Of a stretch of 64,000 nt of DNA, positions 44,053 through 55,060 are shown in pieces. The notes under the pieces were generated by a model. The model was not told the origin of the DNA, made no database searches, and was given only the letters and a program-made list of their open reading frames with translations. The first letter of the stretch is position 1; every line of letters starts with the position of its first letter. Source of the DNA: Mixophyes australis (lineage: Eukaryota; Chordata; Amphibia; Anura; Limnodynastidae); the NCBI GenBank assembly GCA_036250195.1, contig JAVHZZ010000009.1, positions 44,545,824 to 44,609,823 on the forward strand. Reading direction: 5' to 3'. Position numbers and translations under genes: made by a program.

Positions 44053-46179
44053 GTCTCCCCCCGTACTGAAACCTAGCTGACTGTGGGGGGCCGTACCCCA
44101 TGTGTACCCCTCCCATCTGGGCTCTGTTCAATCTCATCCAGATTTCTACGTCCTTATAGGCCAGGGGCATATAATGTTGGCCGTGCACTTTCTCTCGGAA
44201 AAGCTTATCATACAACCTCCAGGTCCCGGGGCGTTCACAACTATGCATTTCGTTAATTAAATGGAGATATTTCCAAACGTCTATAATTGCATCTGGTCTC
44301 GTTTCCAAATAGCAGGCCGAGAAAACACAGTACCCCGTTAGCCAGTTAGAAAAATTTCTATACGCATCCTCACCAATTCCACCTCTTGCGCACGCGGCCG
44401 CCAACTCTTTCTGTGTGTCCGCTGTCAGCTCAAATATGTCAACATAATACCCTCTCTTAATCTTATATCTCATGCTGCGTCTAATGCCTATCGACAATGC
44501 TGTGTTCTCACACTTCACTAGCGGGCCTCCTGTCGGTGTGGAAGAGGTGGTATCTAACCTGTCCCTGCTCTTCCTCTTAGCTCCCCCAAAATGAGTGTTA
44601 AGTATTTTAATCAGCTTGCGCTGACCCTGCCTAGGGGAAGATGAAGCTGACTCTGCACTGGTAGTTGAAATGCTAGAATCAGACATGTATTGTGTATTGC
44701 ATATAGTAGAGCCCTCATACTCACCGGATGCTCCCAGTGCCTCCTGCTGAACGGCCCCCGGTACGTCCTCATCTTCCGATCCACTCTGCCGAGCCCCTTG
44801 CTGCGTTGTTGCCTGCACCGACTCTTCTCCCCGCAGCTGAAGACTCGTTGCCCCGCCCTCGTCCACCTGGGTCCCTGCGGAGGACAGCTGCACCTGTGTC
44901 GCTGGATGAGAAGACACGTTAGCATGCGGGGGAGACAAACTGTGTGAAATGTGAGGTGGGACCTCTGCCGGGGTGACTAAGGGAGAAGCATTCGAGAGAT
45001 GACCGTGGAAACCAGCGGGAGGAGGGACCCTTTGACTACGGTCCCGTAGCTGTTCAGGTGGGGGGAGCTGAGGATCCCTACTAGAACACACAGCAGAATT
45101 ATAAAAGGAGGGTCTAGGATACACGTGAAGGTACTGACCCGACAAGGAAGGATAGGGGGCCGACCACTCACTTCCCCCATCTAGAACGGGCCTGAAATCT
45201 TTGGGGGGGTATGGCAGAAACCCTTGGGTGCTAGTGTTGGCAGACCCGGGCTGGTTAAATGGTGCCGGTGTAAAAGACCAGCTGCCAGCTGGAACTGAAG
45301 GGCCGGAAGACCGAATTACAGAAGGGCCTACGGAGGGGGCCTGATGTGAAAATGCTCCCCAGTTATTAGAAAAACTGACCGGGGCTGGCCCCAACAGCCC
45401 GGGGGCCTGGTTGGATGATATACCGGCCCTACCCGAGGATTCCAAGGAAAATAGTAGGGGGGATGAGGTGGGAGGGGGGCTGTCCCTGGAAAGGGGAAAA
45501 GGGAGGGGGGGGGGGGTACCGCCCGCTAATGCCCCATGGAATGCTGGCAACAAGGGGAGGATATCCTGATGCATATTGATAAGGGGCTGAGCCCCGGGAA
45601 GCCCGGGAACCTGGTGGCTGGGGAGGGATGGGGAAACGGAAGGGGGGTCAAATATAATGGGGCCCAGGCCCCTATAGGGAGATGGGAGCCCCTGGGGACA
45701 GGCAGGGGGGGCTGTAACCTCCGCCCCCACTGCATTAGCGACTGTGGACCCCACCTTCCTGAGCCCAGCAGCAGGGGCTGGCTGAGGGAACCAGGGCCGG
45801 AAGTGACCTGGCGCCGCGGGCGCCGGGGAAGGAGATCCCCTGCCCCTAGCGTGAGCTGCTCCTGTCCTCCTGGAGCCTGCGCCGGTAACAAGCGGCCTAG
45901 CCGCCCGCTCCGGCGCCTTGGCCCTCCTAGGCCGCCTGATGCCAGCCCCGCGAGGACCCCTCGCGGCAGCGGCATCACTGGAACCACGCCCCGCCCCCCG
46001 CCCAGACCCGCCGGACGGACCCGGCAATACACTCTGGGTTGAAGGGGGGGGGGGGGAGCGGCAGCCCGGGAAACGGGGGAAGGAGCCTCCGTGGAAGCCA
46101 CGGAACGGGGAGGAGGAGGCAGAGGGGGGGAAAACCTGGAGGGGACAGACCTGGAACGGCGGGGCCGGGTGGATGACAT
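43868..46179 (-). CDS. Gag-like protein of Ngaro element, probable homopolymer frameshift
   Basis: Long minus-strand frame, Pro/Ser-rich in its first half, with a capsid-like domain (YYVDIFELTADTQKELAAAC...NWLTGYCVFSACYLE...WKYLHLI...WRLYDKLFREKVHG) and two C-terminal Cys/His motifs: C-x7-C-x5-C-x3-H (CFAFNNSSCGRGEACRYRH) and CSNCRGSHPLKDC. The most plausible N-terminus is MSSTRPRRSRSV at 46179, in a frame that meets the main frame at a 13-G tract (46044-46056). The main frame instead opens at 46426 through an unlikely hydrophobic stretch. I infer an indel in the homopolymer, either genuine or a sequencing error. Confidence 0.8.
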
Positions 46180-46480
46180 GGCGCGGAGGGGGGGTGTGGA
46201 AAAAACAAGGACTGAAAAAAGGGGGAGAAGAAGGAGATATATATAAAAAAAAAAGGAAGAGAAGAGAAAGGAGATGGAGGAAGCGAGGGAAATATAATAG
46301 CAGACAAGACAGAAAATACAATATAAAAGAACTACTTAGCCTGATGCTGCCAGTTATCCGGATCCAGGAAACAGGAAGCTCTCCCTCTTCTGCTGCTGGA
46401 TATATTCTTTCCACAACCACTCCCACCTTGTTCCAATTGGCTGATACCGTCCCAGGCTTAACCCCTTGTTGGTAAGTAAC

Positions 46481-47077
46481 ATATTCAGCTCACAACACAT
46501 GCTTTTAAACTCCTTCGGCTTAATGGCCTCTCTCATACTTTGTGTTGTATACATATATGGGCATGTATATTACCATGCAGCTGGTACCATGTATAATATG
46601 GGACATACCGAGCGCTGGCTTATATTTGTGTCCTGGGGATATCGGGGTGTGTAGATTTTATATTAATGTGCTTATGCTAATATTAAGTTTGCTACACTTA
46701 TCTATTTATTAAAAAAGGTGGCATAGACATTTTTTCATTCTCAGTGTGAAATGTGGCATGTTGCAAAAGCTACAAGCTAGGTAAAGTTTAAATGGGAATT
46801 CAAAAGGGACAAATTGAACAAATGGAACACTGCTGCTGAGCACAGGCAAATACTCTGTGGTGTATTATCCTGTGGTCATCTTCAATTACAGTGTTCCCTC
46901 ATAGCAGACAATTGCTTTATTCAACTGTCAGAGCTGCATTCATCTACTGGCTTAAGTTAGTTCAAAGTTAGTGTAAGATGTACACTGAAACGTGATGTGG
47001 GTTTTCAAGTTATGCCTGCTAAGTAATCAGTTTAAAATATGCAATTCATTTTGAAAAATATGTTTCTCTACACATAG
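46481..47077. other. No gene recognised
   Basis: Flank of the Ngaro element and presumptive intron. The last part (47060-47077) holds a pyrimidine-rich acceptor context (GTTTCTCTACACATAG). Confidence 0.45.
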
Positions 47078-47155
47078 GTCACAGTCACTATTCAAAGAAA
47101 TTAGAAGATGACCAGCTGCATACAATAAATGGACATATAAATGGTTTCATTCCAG
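47078..47155 (+). CDS. Candidate internal exon of an unrecognised host gene (exon B)
   Basis: A 78-bp segment between acceptor TTCTCTACACATAG and donor GTAAGA (47156). In the frame entered with 2 nt it reads HSHYSKKLEDDQLHTINGHI then NGFIP, with no stop and 1 nt left, again phase 1-1. The phase matches candidate exon A (18732-18803) on the same strand, so the two may be consecutive exons across a ~28 kb intron full of transposons. The His-rich sequence is not from a transposon family I know. I cannot name the gene. Confidence 0.55.
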
Positions 47156-47248
47156 GTAAGAATTTAAATTAAATATAGTTTTGCACTGATAACCAGCACA
47201 TTTTCAATTATTGTAGTGTGTTGCTTGTTTTCTGAAATTGTACTTATT

Positions 47249-47605
47249 TTACAGCCTCTTGCTGAAAGCACCAATTTTGGATATGTTGATCTTTAGGCTG
47301 CGTCCAGCTATCCAGGTGGAGATGGTAGCGAAGCAGTCAGACAAACAGGAGAGGAGAGAGGGTGAGAGGTCAGGGGAAGAAAGGTAGATTAGAGTGTCTA
47401 CTGGCATAGAGATGATATTGGAGACCAAAGGAGTGGATGATTTGACCAAGAGAGGAAGTGTAAAGAGAGAAAAGTAATGGGTCAAGAACAGAACTTTTGG
47501 GAACCCCAAAAAATATAGAAGGACAGGAGGGGAGCAGGCATTAGAGAAAGAGCATAAAATGTATAAAAAGCTTTCATTAGGCATACATCTATGAATAAAC
47601 AGCAA
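47249..47605 (-). pseudogene. L2-like LINE RT palm fragment
   Basis: The minus frame contains [19 protein letters not shown] (degenerate [20 protein letters not shown]), [18 protein letters not shown] (after a decayed YADD box), then DCFATISTWIAGRSLKINIS. This is the palm region of the same LINE type whose C-terminal end lies at 19290-19900. It is truncated and mutated. Confidence 0.65.
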
Positions 47606-49270
47606 TTACAGTTTTGAAGGTGAACTGTCCTTATTCAAATATTTTTGATAGCTGCACCTGTTCACAATTCAGTATCAAGTGAGTGGCACTCATCAACATA
47701 TATTGGAAACATATCTAATTTGGTGACCACCTTCAGGAACCAAATTAGTTCCACAATGAAATTGGAATTCAGCAGTTTCCCAAAAAACGAAAGTCAGCTT
47801 TTTAAAATAATACCGCAAAGTGGACAACCTACAAAGTACCTTAGACTTGTACCATGGTACAAAGTCATTTTAGATCCACAATAATTATAAAGTTGATAAT
47901 GTTGGACACATTTTGAATTCTCCGGAAAATAATAGAATATTCTTTGTATCAGCTGACACTCAATTTCCACATGAAACTAATAGTTCCCAAAACTCATAAA
48001 CTATAGCAATGTAAGCTGTCACTGAGGACTTTTCCATGATGTAACCAGTATCACATTATTTTAGTCTTTTATTTGGTTTTCACCAATTCACTTACTTATT
48101 TCGTTATACTTTGATATAACGTCTTCCAAGTGATCAGTTTTCCTGACTAAAAAATCACGCTGCTTAAATAAACAAAATATGCACACCTGTATAATTAGAC
48201 TAATTGAAGGACTGACCGATATTAATTACCTAAATGTATTTTCTCAAAAAAACTATGGAGAAGAGAAACAAAAAAATAAAAAGTATAAATTAGATACATA
48301 AATAAATGCCAAATTTAAATTAATATAAATATATATAAATTTATGGTTTTACACTTACAAAACCAGAGCAATCAATGGGTTCTCCACTTGAAATATGTTA
48401 TCATCAAAAATATATAAATGTATATACTCAGCATAATTAAACATTTGTAAATTTGCTTTTAATGTTATAAGTTAATGTCTAGGAATTATCGTAAATCTGG
48501 TATATCCAATATTTTGTTTCTCTCAATTGTCCACTTCAGTCAACTCGCAAACATTCAATAAAAGTAGCCAAACATAGGCTATAGCATATTATTCATTAAT
48601 AGTATAAGTATACTGGACTATACTGGACCTAGTAATAACAAATAATGTAGACATAATATCAAATATTCAAGCAAGGGAACACTTGGGAAACAGTAACAAA
48701 GGAGTACTTAAGTCCAAAGGCGCAACAAATGATCAAGCTGAAAGGAAGCTTGTAGCAAAAATAGGTCACACCAGTACCTAACATATAAACAGACAAGATA
48801 TATATTTGCTGACAGGCGCCAAACAAGGGATAAAAATAACAATATCTAAGACCAAAAAATGACTAGAAAGCAAAAATAAAAACAATGATAAATAAACAGT
48901 TGAGTAGACAGTTTCTTATAGTCCAATCAGATGAGCATGAGTCTCCTAAAAGAATCCTGAAAACTTCATGTGGCTGCATTTCAAATGGGGGGCGTAGTTT
49001 CCTGGGTTCCAAGTCCACCCAGCCAATTGGGGAAAAGAATAGATGTTCTTTTATTCTTGAACTGCCAAATGCTGTGCGGTAATAGGCATTTTTATAGCAT
49101 AGCAGCAATCAATGCTTCTGCACCCTCTAGGCGAACTCCTGAGGTGTCGAATCTTCCTGCTTCTACAACACTCCTTCCTTCCAAGGTCGACTGACCTTCT
49201 GTAACTTGAGTAGCAGTAGCCGAAAAATTTCTTCTCGTTTGAAAATGAGGATTTTCTGTTGCAGTCTCAC
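47606..49270. other. AT-rich interval, no gene recognised
   Basis: The stretch 48863-49270 has minus-strand frames (60-81 codons) of coding-like composition but no motif I recognise; it could be part of a decayed element. Confidence 0.4.
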
Positions 49271-49274
49271 TCAA

Positions 49275-51840
49275 GATTTTGTGAAGAAAAACAGTGGGAA
49301 ACAGTGATCATAATACAGTCTCATTTGAAATTAGTTTCCAGAAGTAACGGTATAAGGGATCAACTAGGACTTTAAAGTTTAGAAAGGCAAATTTTAATAT
49401 GCTAAAGGAGTTTACAAAGTGCACGGACTGGGACAAAGTTTTTGAAGGAAAAAATAAGGAGGAAAAGTGGACTGTCTTTAAAATGTTGTTGGAAACATAC
49501 ACGTATAAATTCATTCCTAAGGGAAATAAATGTAAAAGAATTAAGTCTAAACCAATGTGGCTAAATAAAAAGGGTAAGGAAAGAAAAGCAAAGGAAGAAG
49601 CCTGCATTTAAATTGTTTAAGTTTAAGTCTGAAGGGTCTAAGGAGTCCTTCCGTATTTACAAGGAATGTATTAAAACATGCAAAAAGGAAATTAGATTGA
49701 CTAAATTAGAAAATTAAAAACAAGTTGCAAGTAAGACATACTCCCAAAAGTTTTTTAAGTATATAAAGGGCAAAAGGATTAAAAAAGATAATATAGGACC
49801 CCTAAGAAGTGAGATGGGTGAATTGATAAATTATACTAAGGAAAAAGCAGGGGTATTAAACACTTTCTTTTCTTAAGTGTTTACTAGAGAGGAACAAATG
49901 GTAGGAATAATACAGCAATACATAAAAAGGGAAATGAAACCTTACCATTAATTAATACTTGGCTGACAAAGTCCAAATGCGACTGAAGAATATTAAGATA
50001 AATAAAGCTCCAGGTCCAGATGGCATACACCCAAGAGTTCTAATGGAGCTAATCTCAGAAATAGCTAGACCGCTAATCTTAATTTTCAAGATTTAATCTC
50101 ATCAGGCTCAGTCCCAAGGGACTGGCTAATAGCAGATGAGGTGCCATTGTTTAAAAAGGGAACGGGATCACAACCGGGGAATTATAGACCTGTAAGCCTG
50201 ACATCAATAATGGGGAAACTACAGGAAGGTATATTAAGGGATAGTATTCAGGATTACTTGGTGTGCGATAAGATTATTAGTGGGAATCAGCATGGATTTG
50301 TGAGGGATAGGTCATGTCAACTAATCTAATTAGTTTCTACGAGGAAGCTAGTGGGAACTTAGACCAGGGCAGCACAGTAGGTGTGGTCTACTTAGATTTT
50401 GCAAAGGTCTTTGATACAGTGCCACACAAGAGGTTGGTTTACAAAATAAGAGAACTGGGTCTAGGAAAAAACATTTGTACTTGGATCAAAAACTGGTTAG
50501 AGAAAAGGGAACAGAGAGTTGTGATGGAACATTTTCAAATTGGTCAAAAGTTTTAACTGGAGTACCTCAACATTCCGTACAGGGGCCGCTCCTTCTTAAT
50601 ATATTTATTAATGACCTTAGTGATGGTTTAGAGCAGGCATGTCCAACCTGCGGCCCTCCAGGTGTTGTGAAACTACAAGTCCCAGCATGCCCTTCCAGCT
50701 ATCAACTGGTTGTCTACCGACAAAGCATGCTGGGGCTTGTAGTTTCACAACATCTGGAGGGCCGCAGGTTGGACAGGCCTGGTTTAGAGAGTAAAATTTC
50801 CATTTTTCCAGATGACACTAAACTCTGTAAGGTAATAAAATCAGAGCAAGATGTAGCTTCTCTACAGAGGGACTTAAATAAACTGAAGGATTGGGTTGCC
50901 AAATGGAATATGAGGTTTAACATAGATAAATATAAGGTTATGCATTTAGGGATCAAAAACAAATTATAAATCTATAAATTAAATGGGATTAATTTAGGGG
51001 AATCTATAATGGAAAAGGATTTGAGAGTGCTCGTAGACAGTAGACTTAGCAATAGTGCTCAATGTCAAGCAGCATCTGCAAGGACAAATAAAGTATTGGC
51101 ATGCATAAAAATGAGCATATATGCAGGGGAAGACAGTGTAATTTTGCCACTGTATAAATCGTTGGTAAGACCTCATCTTGAATATGGAGTACAGTTCTGG
51201 GCACCACTCTTTAAAAAAGATATTTTGGAGCTAGAAAGGGTTCAGAGTAGGGCTACAAAATTGATAAAGGGTATGGAGTCATTAAGTTATGAGGAAAGGT
51301 TAGCCAGTTTAGGAATGTTTATTTTAGAAAAGAGGTGTCTAAGAGGAGATATGATTACTATGTACAAATACATTAAGGGTCAATACAGAGGACTTTCATG
51401 GGAACTTTTTACCCGAAGGACTATACACAGGACACACAGTCAACCCCTAAGTTTAGAGGAGAGAAAGCTTCACAATCAGCTAAGGAAGGGATTCTTTACA
51501 GTAAGGGCAGTCAAGATATGGAATTCACTGCCAGGGAAGACTTTGATGGCAGATTTAATAAATATGTTTATGAAAGAGTTAGACAATTTTTTAGCGGAAA
51601 AGTGTATCCAGGAATACGACCGTTAATTATAATGAAGGATAGTAGTAGATAGAGGGAAAAAATAGGGATATTGGATCTGGAGGGATTTTTTCCCAATTGA
51701 AGCAGATTGGTGGTTACTTAATCTGCATCAATTTGAAATATAAGTGAGGGATTGCAGGAGATCCAAAATAGGTTGAACTGGATGGACTGGTGTCTTTTTT
51801 TCAACCTCATCAACTATATGTTACTATATGTAACTTGTAG
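49275..51840 (+). pseudogene. CR1-type LINE copy 2, endonuclease end and RT, decayed
   Basis: Starts in the end of the apurinic endonuclease domain (SDHNTVSFEI near 49300), runs through a connecting region (KFRKANFNMLKEFTKCTDWD, about 49380) and then the RT: PLFKKGTGSQPGNYRPVSL (50147), FAKVFDTVPHKRLVYKI (50400), VLTGVPQHSVQGPLLLNIFI (50560), FPDDTKLCK with Pro in place of the Ala of FADD (50808) and PLYKSLVRPHLEYGVQFW (51160). It ends with T-run, CAACCTCATC and two ATGTTACT-like units (51800-51835). Several stops and frameshifts plus a 148-bp MITE insertion (50634-50781) make it inactive. Same family as copy 1 at 7337-8890. Confidence 0.9.
50634..50781. mobile_element. hAT-type palindromic MITE in CR1 copy 2
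   Basis: A 148-bp near-perfect palindrome with ~57-bp inverted arms starting CAGGCATGTCCAACCTGCGG and ending in the complement of CAGGCCTGTCCAACCTGCGG. Perfect 8-bp target duplications GTTTAGAG (50626-50633 and 50782-50789) and CAG...CTG termini define a hAT MITE. The total gain of 156 bp is exactly 52 codons. Confidence 0.95.
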
Positions 51841-52326
51841 AACAATACCTAAAAAACCACAAATCTAATATTAAATTATAAAACCATTTATAAAATGTCT
51901 GTCAGCCGAATGATTTCCCAGCTCAGAGTAAGGGTAGCTAAAGCTTATTCTAACGCTACTTATCTGTAACATCATATCTAATCAAAAGGGCAAAAATTAT
52001 TATATTATTATTATCTAATTTATGTTGTAGTTTTAATAGAACCTCTTATTATTGCCTATAATGACATACACAGGTTGAATGAATAGAAAATCATGTTCAT
52101 GTCAACCCTCTATATAAAACAGGTTGATAAATTTAATTTTATATTTCTTCTTCATATAAAACACTGTATATCCAGAGCAAAGAAGGGCATTTCATGATTT
52201 ACATAACTCCATTTAGATCTATTTAAGCCATCTGGGTATAGACATATTTAACTTATTAATCTAGTAGGCTTCCTGTATACATAGGTATCTAAATATATTT
52301 CCAACTTTTACCCTTGTCTTAATATA
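51841..52326. other. AT-rich interval, no gene recognised
   Basis: No recognised coding or repeat content. Confidence 0.45.
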
Positions 52327-52334
52327 CTCTATCC

Positions 52335-52562
52335 CAGGGGCAGGCTGGCACGGGGGGCAGGGGGGCATCGGTCCCCCTGGGCAGCTCAGTTTCAGCGCTG
52401 TTAGGACCTGCCGCCCCTGGGATGGAAAATCACCTGATTTTGACCCGCGGCCGCATCACATGACACGCGATGCGGCCGCGTCATTGGACGCGGCCGCATC
52501 GCGTGTCATGTGATGCGGCCGCCTGTGCGCCCCCCGGGCTTAAATCTGCCAGCCCGCGCCTG
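52335..52562. mobile_element. hAT-type MITE with internal GC-rich hairpin
   Basis: Ends CAGGGGCAGGCTGG and, inverted, CAGGCGCGGGCTGG. Perfect 8-bp target duplications CTCTATCC flank it (52327-52334 and 52563-52570). The inside holds the hairpin described separately. It is strikingly GC- and CpG-rich against AT-rich surroundings. Confidence 0.93.
52447..52522. repeat. Perfect 36-bp-arm hairpin with repeated GCGGCCGC
   Basis: Arms 52447-52482 and 52487-52522 are exact reverse complements around a 4-nt loop (ATTG). Each arm carries GCGGCCGC-type (NotI) motifs at both ends and ATCACATGACACGCGAT between them. Confidence 0.97.
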
Positions 52563-52570
52563 CTCTATCC

Positions 52571-53560
52571 CATATACTTTCAATTGTGTCAAATCAGTTA
52601 TGAAGCATCTCAGTGTCTAGACACACTATGGTTTTCTTTATAATGTTTCTTATGTACTCAGTGAATCTATTGTTACCATTTTTTTAAGCTGTCTACCCAT
52701 GTATTGTAATTGACAACTTTACTTTTAAACATATGTAACACACTCAGCAGCCTTATTCACTTTCCTTCTACATGTGATGCAGTTCATTTTTGCCACATTG
52801 ATAGTTCTCTGGAATCCAATTTATTATGTTTGGTTCTCTATTAATAACAACTTTTTTATGATGAAAGAAACTTGGTTCTAAAATATTCTTCAAATTAGTC
52901 ACTTTTTTTTAAAAAAAATAATCACTTCTGGTTCTTTTTGTAGATTAATTTTCAAAAAAGCATCCTATTTTAAAATGATTTTTTTTTCTTTCGGATCTCA
53001 TAGTACTGCTTATTGGATAGGGAGATGAAGGCCATAATAAACCCTAGAGTCTCTGCAGTATATTCTTTACTTCTTTCATTATTAATAAAGCATATGCAAT
53101 CTATTATGTAAATAACAAATATTGATTGTCAATTTAAAAACTCTTTAATATTGCATTTCTCCTTTGAGACAAAAGAACAAAAATGTGTTTTTATGTTGTG
53201 CAAATGAGCAAGTAACACAGGAACTCTTATTACATTTAAAACAACATTTCAGTTTCTCAGGAAGCAAATTTAATTATTCTCCTTTTGGCTGGACATACAT
53301 AGCTACTGGATTTCCTCTTCTAAATAAAATAGGCACCAGCTTATTTTTTAATGTGACAACTCTTTTAAACACCACCTTATGGATAGAGACCTTCAACATC
53401 TCGTCATGTTCCAAGTGATCAAAGTTTTTTTTATTAAGGACTTCTTAGTCTGTCCTGAATAAGAATTATATTGACTTGCAAAAATTCACTTTTTTAGCTA
53501 CATTTTTTCTACCAGCCTCCTTCATCCTTAGTCCCCTATCTAAAAGTGAGTTCCTATCTA
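52571..53560 (-). pseudogene. Penelope-like element 4 remnant, endonuclease side
   Basis: The minus strand shows decayed PLE motifs: KLKCCFKCNKSSCVTCSFAQ (53190-53260) and NIINWIPENYQCGKNELHHM (about 52800) resemble the Cys-x2-Cys entry to the GIY-YIG module, and TEYIRNIIKKT (about 52650) its C-terminal end. Two Cys-rich entries suggest either two overlapping copies or a rearrangement. There are many stops. It continues beyond the MITE at 54621. Confidence 0.55.
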
Positions 53561-53561
53561 C

Positions 53562-54620
53562 GGGCCTGATTCATTAAGGAAAGTAAAGTAAAAAATGAGT
53601 AAGTAGTCTCCTGGACAAAACCATGTTACAATGCAAGGGGTGCAAATTAGTTTTGTATTTTGAACATGTTAAATACTGTCAGTTTTTTCATGTAGCTGTT
53701 ACGACGGTACCTACGAGGAGAAGTTGGGATCCTTACATTTCAGCTGGGATTGGTGTGACCTCACCTAGGGGCGCGGAGTCTACCAGAATGGAAGGTATTC
53801 ACCAGGGATCCCCGCAAGGAAATTTGGACTTAGCGGCTTCCACTCTGTAGGTCTCGGCCCCCTAGAGAAGTTCCCAGAGAACTGAGAGAGTGAGAGCAAA
53901 TGAATTACCAGTAGTCGCTCACTGAGGGATGATAGGTGTGTCTTGGCACAGTGGAGGTCTGCGGCGTGCCACTGGGGAGTGGAGAGATGGAAGATCTGCG
54001 GAATACCACTGCTGGAGTGGGGTGTTGCGATGGTCTGCAGAGTACCACTGAGGAGTGGAGTGCTGGAGGATCTGCGGAATTGCCGCTGCTGGAGTACAGT
54101 CAGGGGTAGTGAGCTGACACAGAGCATATGGAGCAGAGGCCTAGCAGAACCTGGAAAGGTAGGAGTACCCAAGGATATGACAGGAGTAACCCAGGAGCTG
54201 CTTCCAGTTCATAGACGTGAATCTGACTGAAAGAACCAGCCCTGAGTCAAGAGGCAAGATATAGGACTGTCAATGACTCAGCCAATGACAGGGGAGGCAA
54301 GGAGAGAAAAAGGCTGACAATTCTGTGCATGCGCAGAACTGCCGACAGGGGGAGAACCAGCCGGCGGGATCAGGACAGGTGAGTGCGCCCGGGCAGCCGC
54401 TGCTGGAGACCGGCGCATGACAGTAGCACACAAATACTTGATAGCTTATTTGTACACTGAAATTTAAAGTTGATATTTGTGTGCTACATGAAAAAACAGA
54501 CAGTATTTAACTTATGTGCAAAATAGAAAACTAATTTGCACACCTTGCATTGTAACATGGTTTTGTCCAGGAGACTACCTACTCAATTTTTTTCTTAGCT
54601 TTCCTTAATAAATCAGGCCC
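53562..54620. mobile_element. Palindromic MITE split by an LTR
   Basis: Left end GGGCCTGATTCATTAAGGAAAG and right end its near-complement CTTTCCTTAATAAATCAGGCCC. Inverted similarity continues inward for ~135 bp (AGTCTCCTGGACAAAACCATG and its complement) up to the LTR at 53697. TAC lies directly outside both ends as a candidate 3-bp target duplication. The total MITE without the LTR is about 330 bp. Confidence 0.85.
53697..54422. mobile_element. Solo LTR within the palindromic MITE
   Basis: TGTTACGA...GCATGACA, 726 bp, with perfect 5-bp target duplications GTAGC (53692-53696 and 54423-54427). It has no coding content. A GGCGCGGAGTCTACCAGAA...GGTATTCACCAGG...GGACTTAGCGGC block links it to the LTR fragment at 11215-11345 and, more distantly, to those at 1184 and 55676. 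Confidence 0.93.
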
Positions 54621-55060
54621 TACCTCCTTAAATTCTACCAATGCTTTTCTTAGGAGATTTTCAGGGTAACCTTGATCCTTAAATCATCTCAATAAACATT
54701 CTGACTGCTTTTGAAAGGTTTTGTTCGCCATACAATTTTTCTGTAACCTTAAAAGCTGTCCCATTGGAAAATAAATTTTCCAGGATTTTAGACGACAGCT
54801 TTTATAATAAAAAAAATATTACTATCTGTTTGTTTATGGTGTTTCTGTAACAATTTGGTTCCCTTTAATAGACAGGGCAATTTCCAGAACATTTATGTGA
54901 CTAATGGTTGATGAACTCGTGAATATTCAAACCAAATACATTATTATTAAGGTGTTCAATAAAATTATTAGATGATAAATCCCTTTTCAAACAAAAAATA
55001 AATCCTCAATATATCTGCCATAGAACACTAGTTTCGAATATGTGTTTTCGCCTAATTAGG
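54621..55060 (-). pseudogene. Penelope-like element 4 remnant, RT C-terminal side
   Basis: Minus-strand pieces: FYGRYIEDLFFV at about 55000-55030 (decayed YxDD box region), SWKIYFPMGQLLRLQKNCMA (about 54760) and FKDQGYPENLLRKALVEFK (about 54660). These are the RT C-terminal and linker motifs (GQxxRLRRNC, GYPxxL) of PLEs, in correct order with 52571-53560, so the MITE interrupts the PLE. Confidence 0.7.

Larger units (their letters stand above)
39780..46480 (-). mobile_element. Ngaro-type tyrosine-recombinase retrotransposon, nearly intact
   Basis: Minus-strand order: gag (46179-43868), RT-RNase H (44052-42280), tyrosine recombinase (42313-41390) and a separate SGNH hydrolase (40852-40265). 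A YR in place of an integrase plus an SGNH hydrolase and no methyltransferase-like domain point to Ngaro rather than DIRS1 proper. Ngaro elements end in split direct repeats; I could not identify them, so both outer limits are approximate. Adjacent frames overlap by 185 bp (gag/RT) and 34 bp (RT/YR). GC content is well above its surroundings. Confidence 0.85.

Noticed and set aside
45536..46475. Plus-strand GC-rich frames of 168-185 codons opposite Ngaro gag
   Set aside because: Antisense shadows of the Pro-rich gag region in high-GC sequence, with no recognisable motif.
39780..46480. DIRS1-type element instead of Ngaro
   Set aside because: No methyltransferase-like domain follows RNase H and a separate SGNH hydrolase is present, which favours Ngaro; terminal repeats could not be used to decide.
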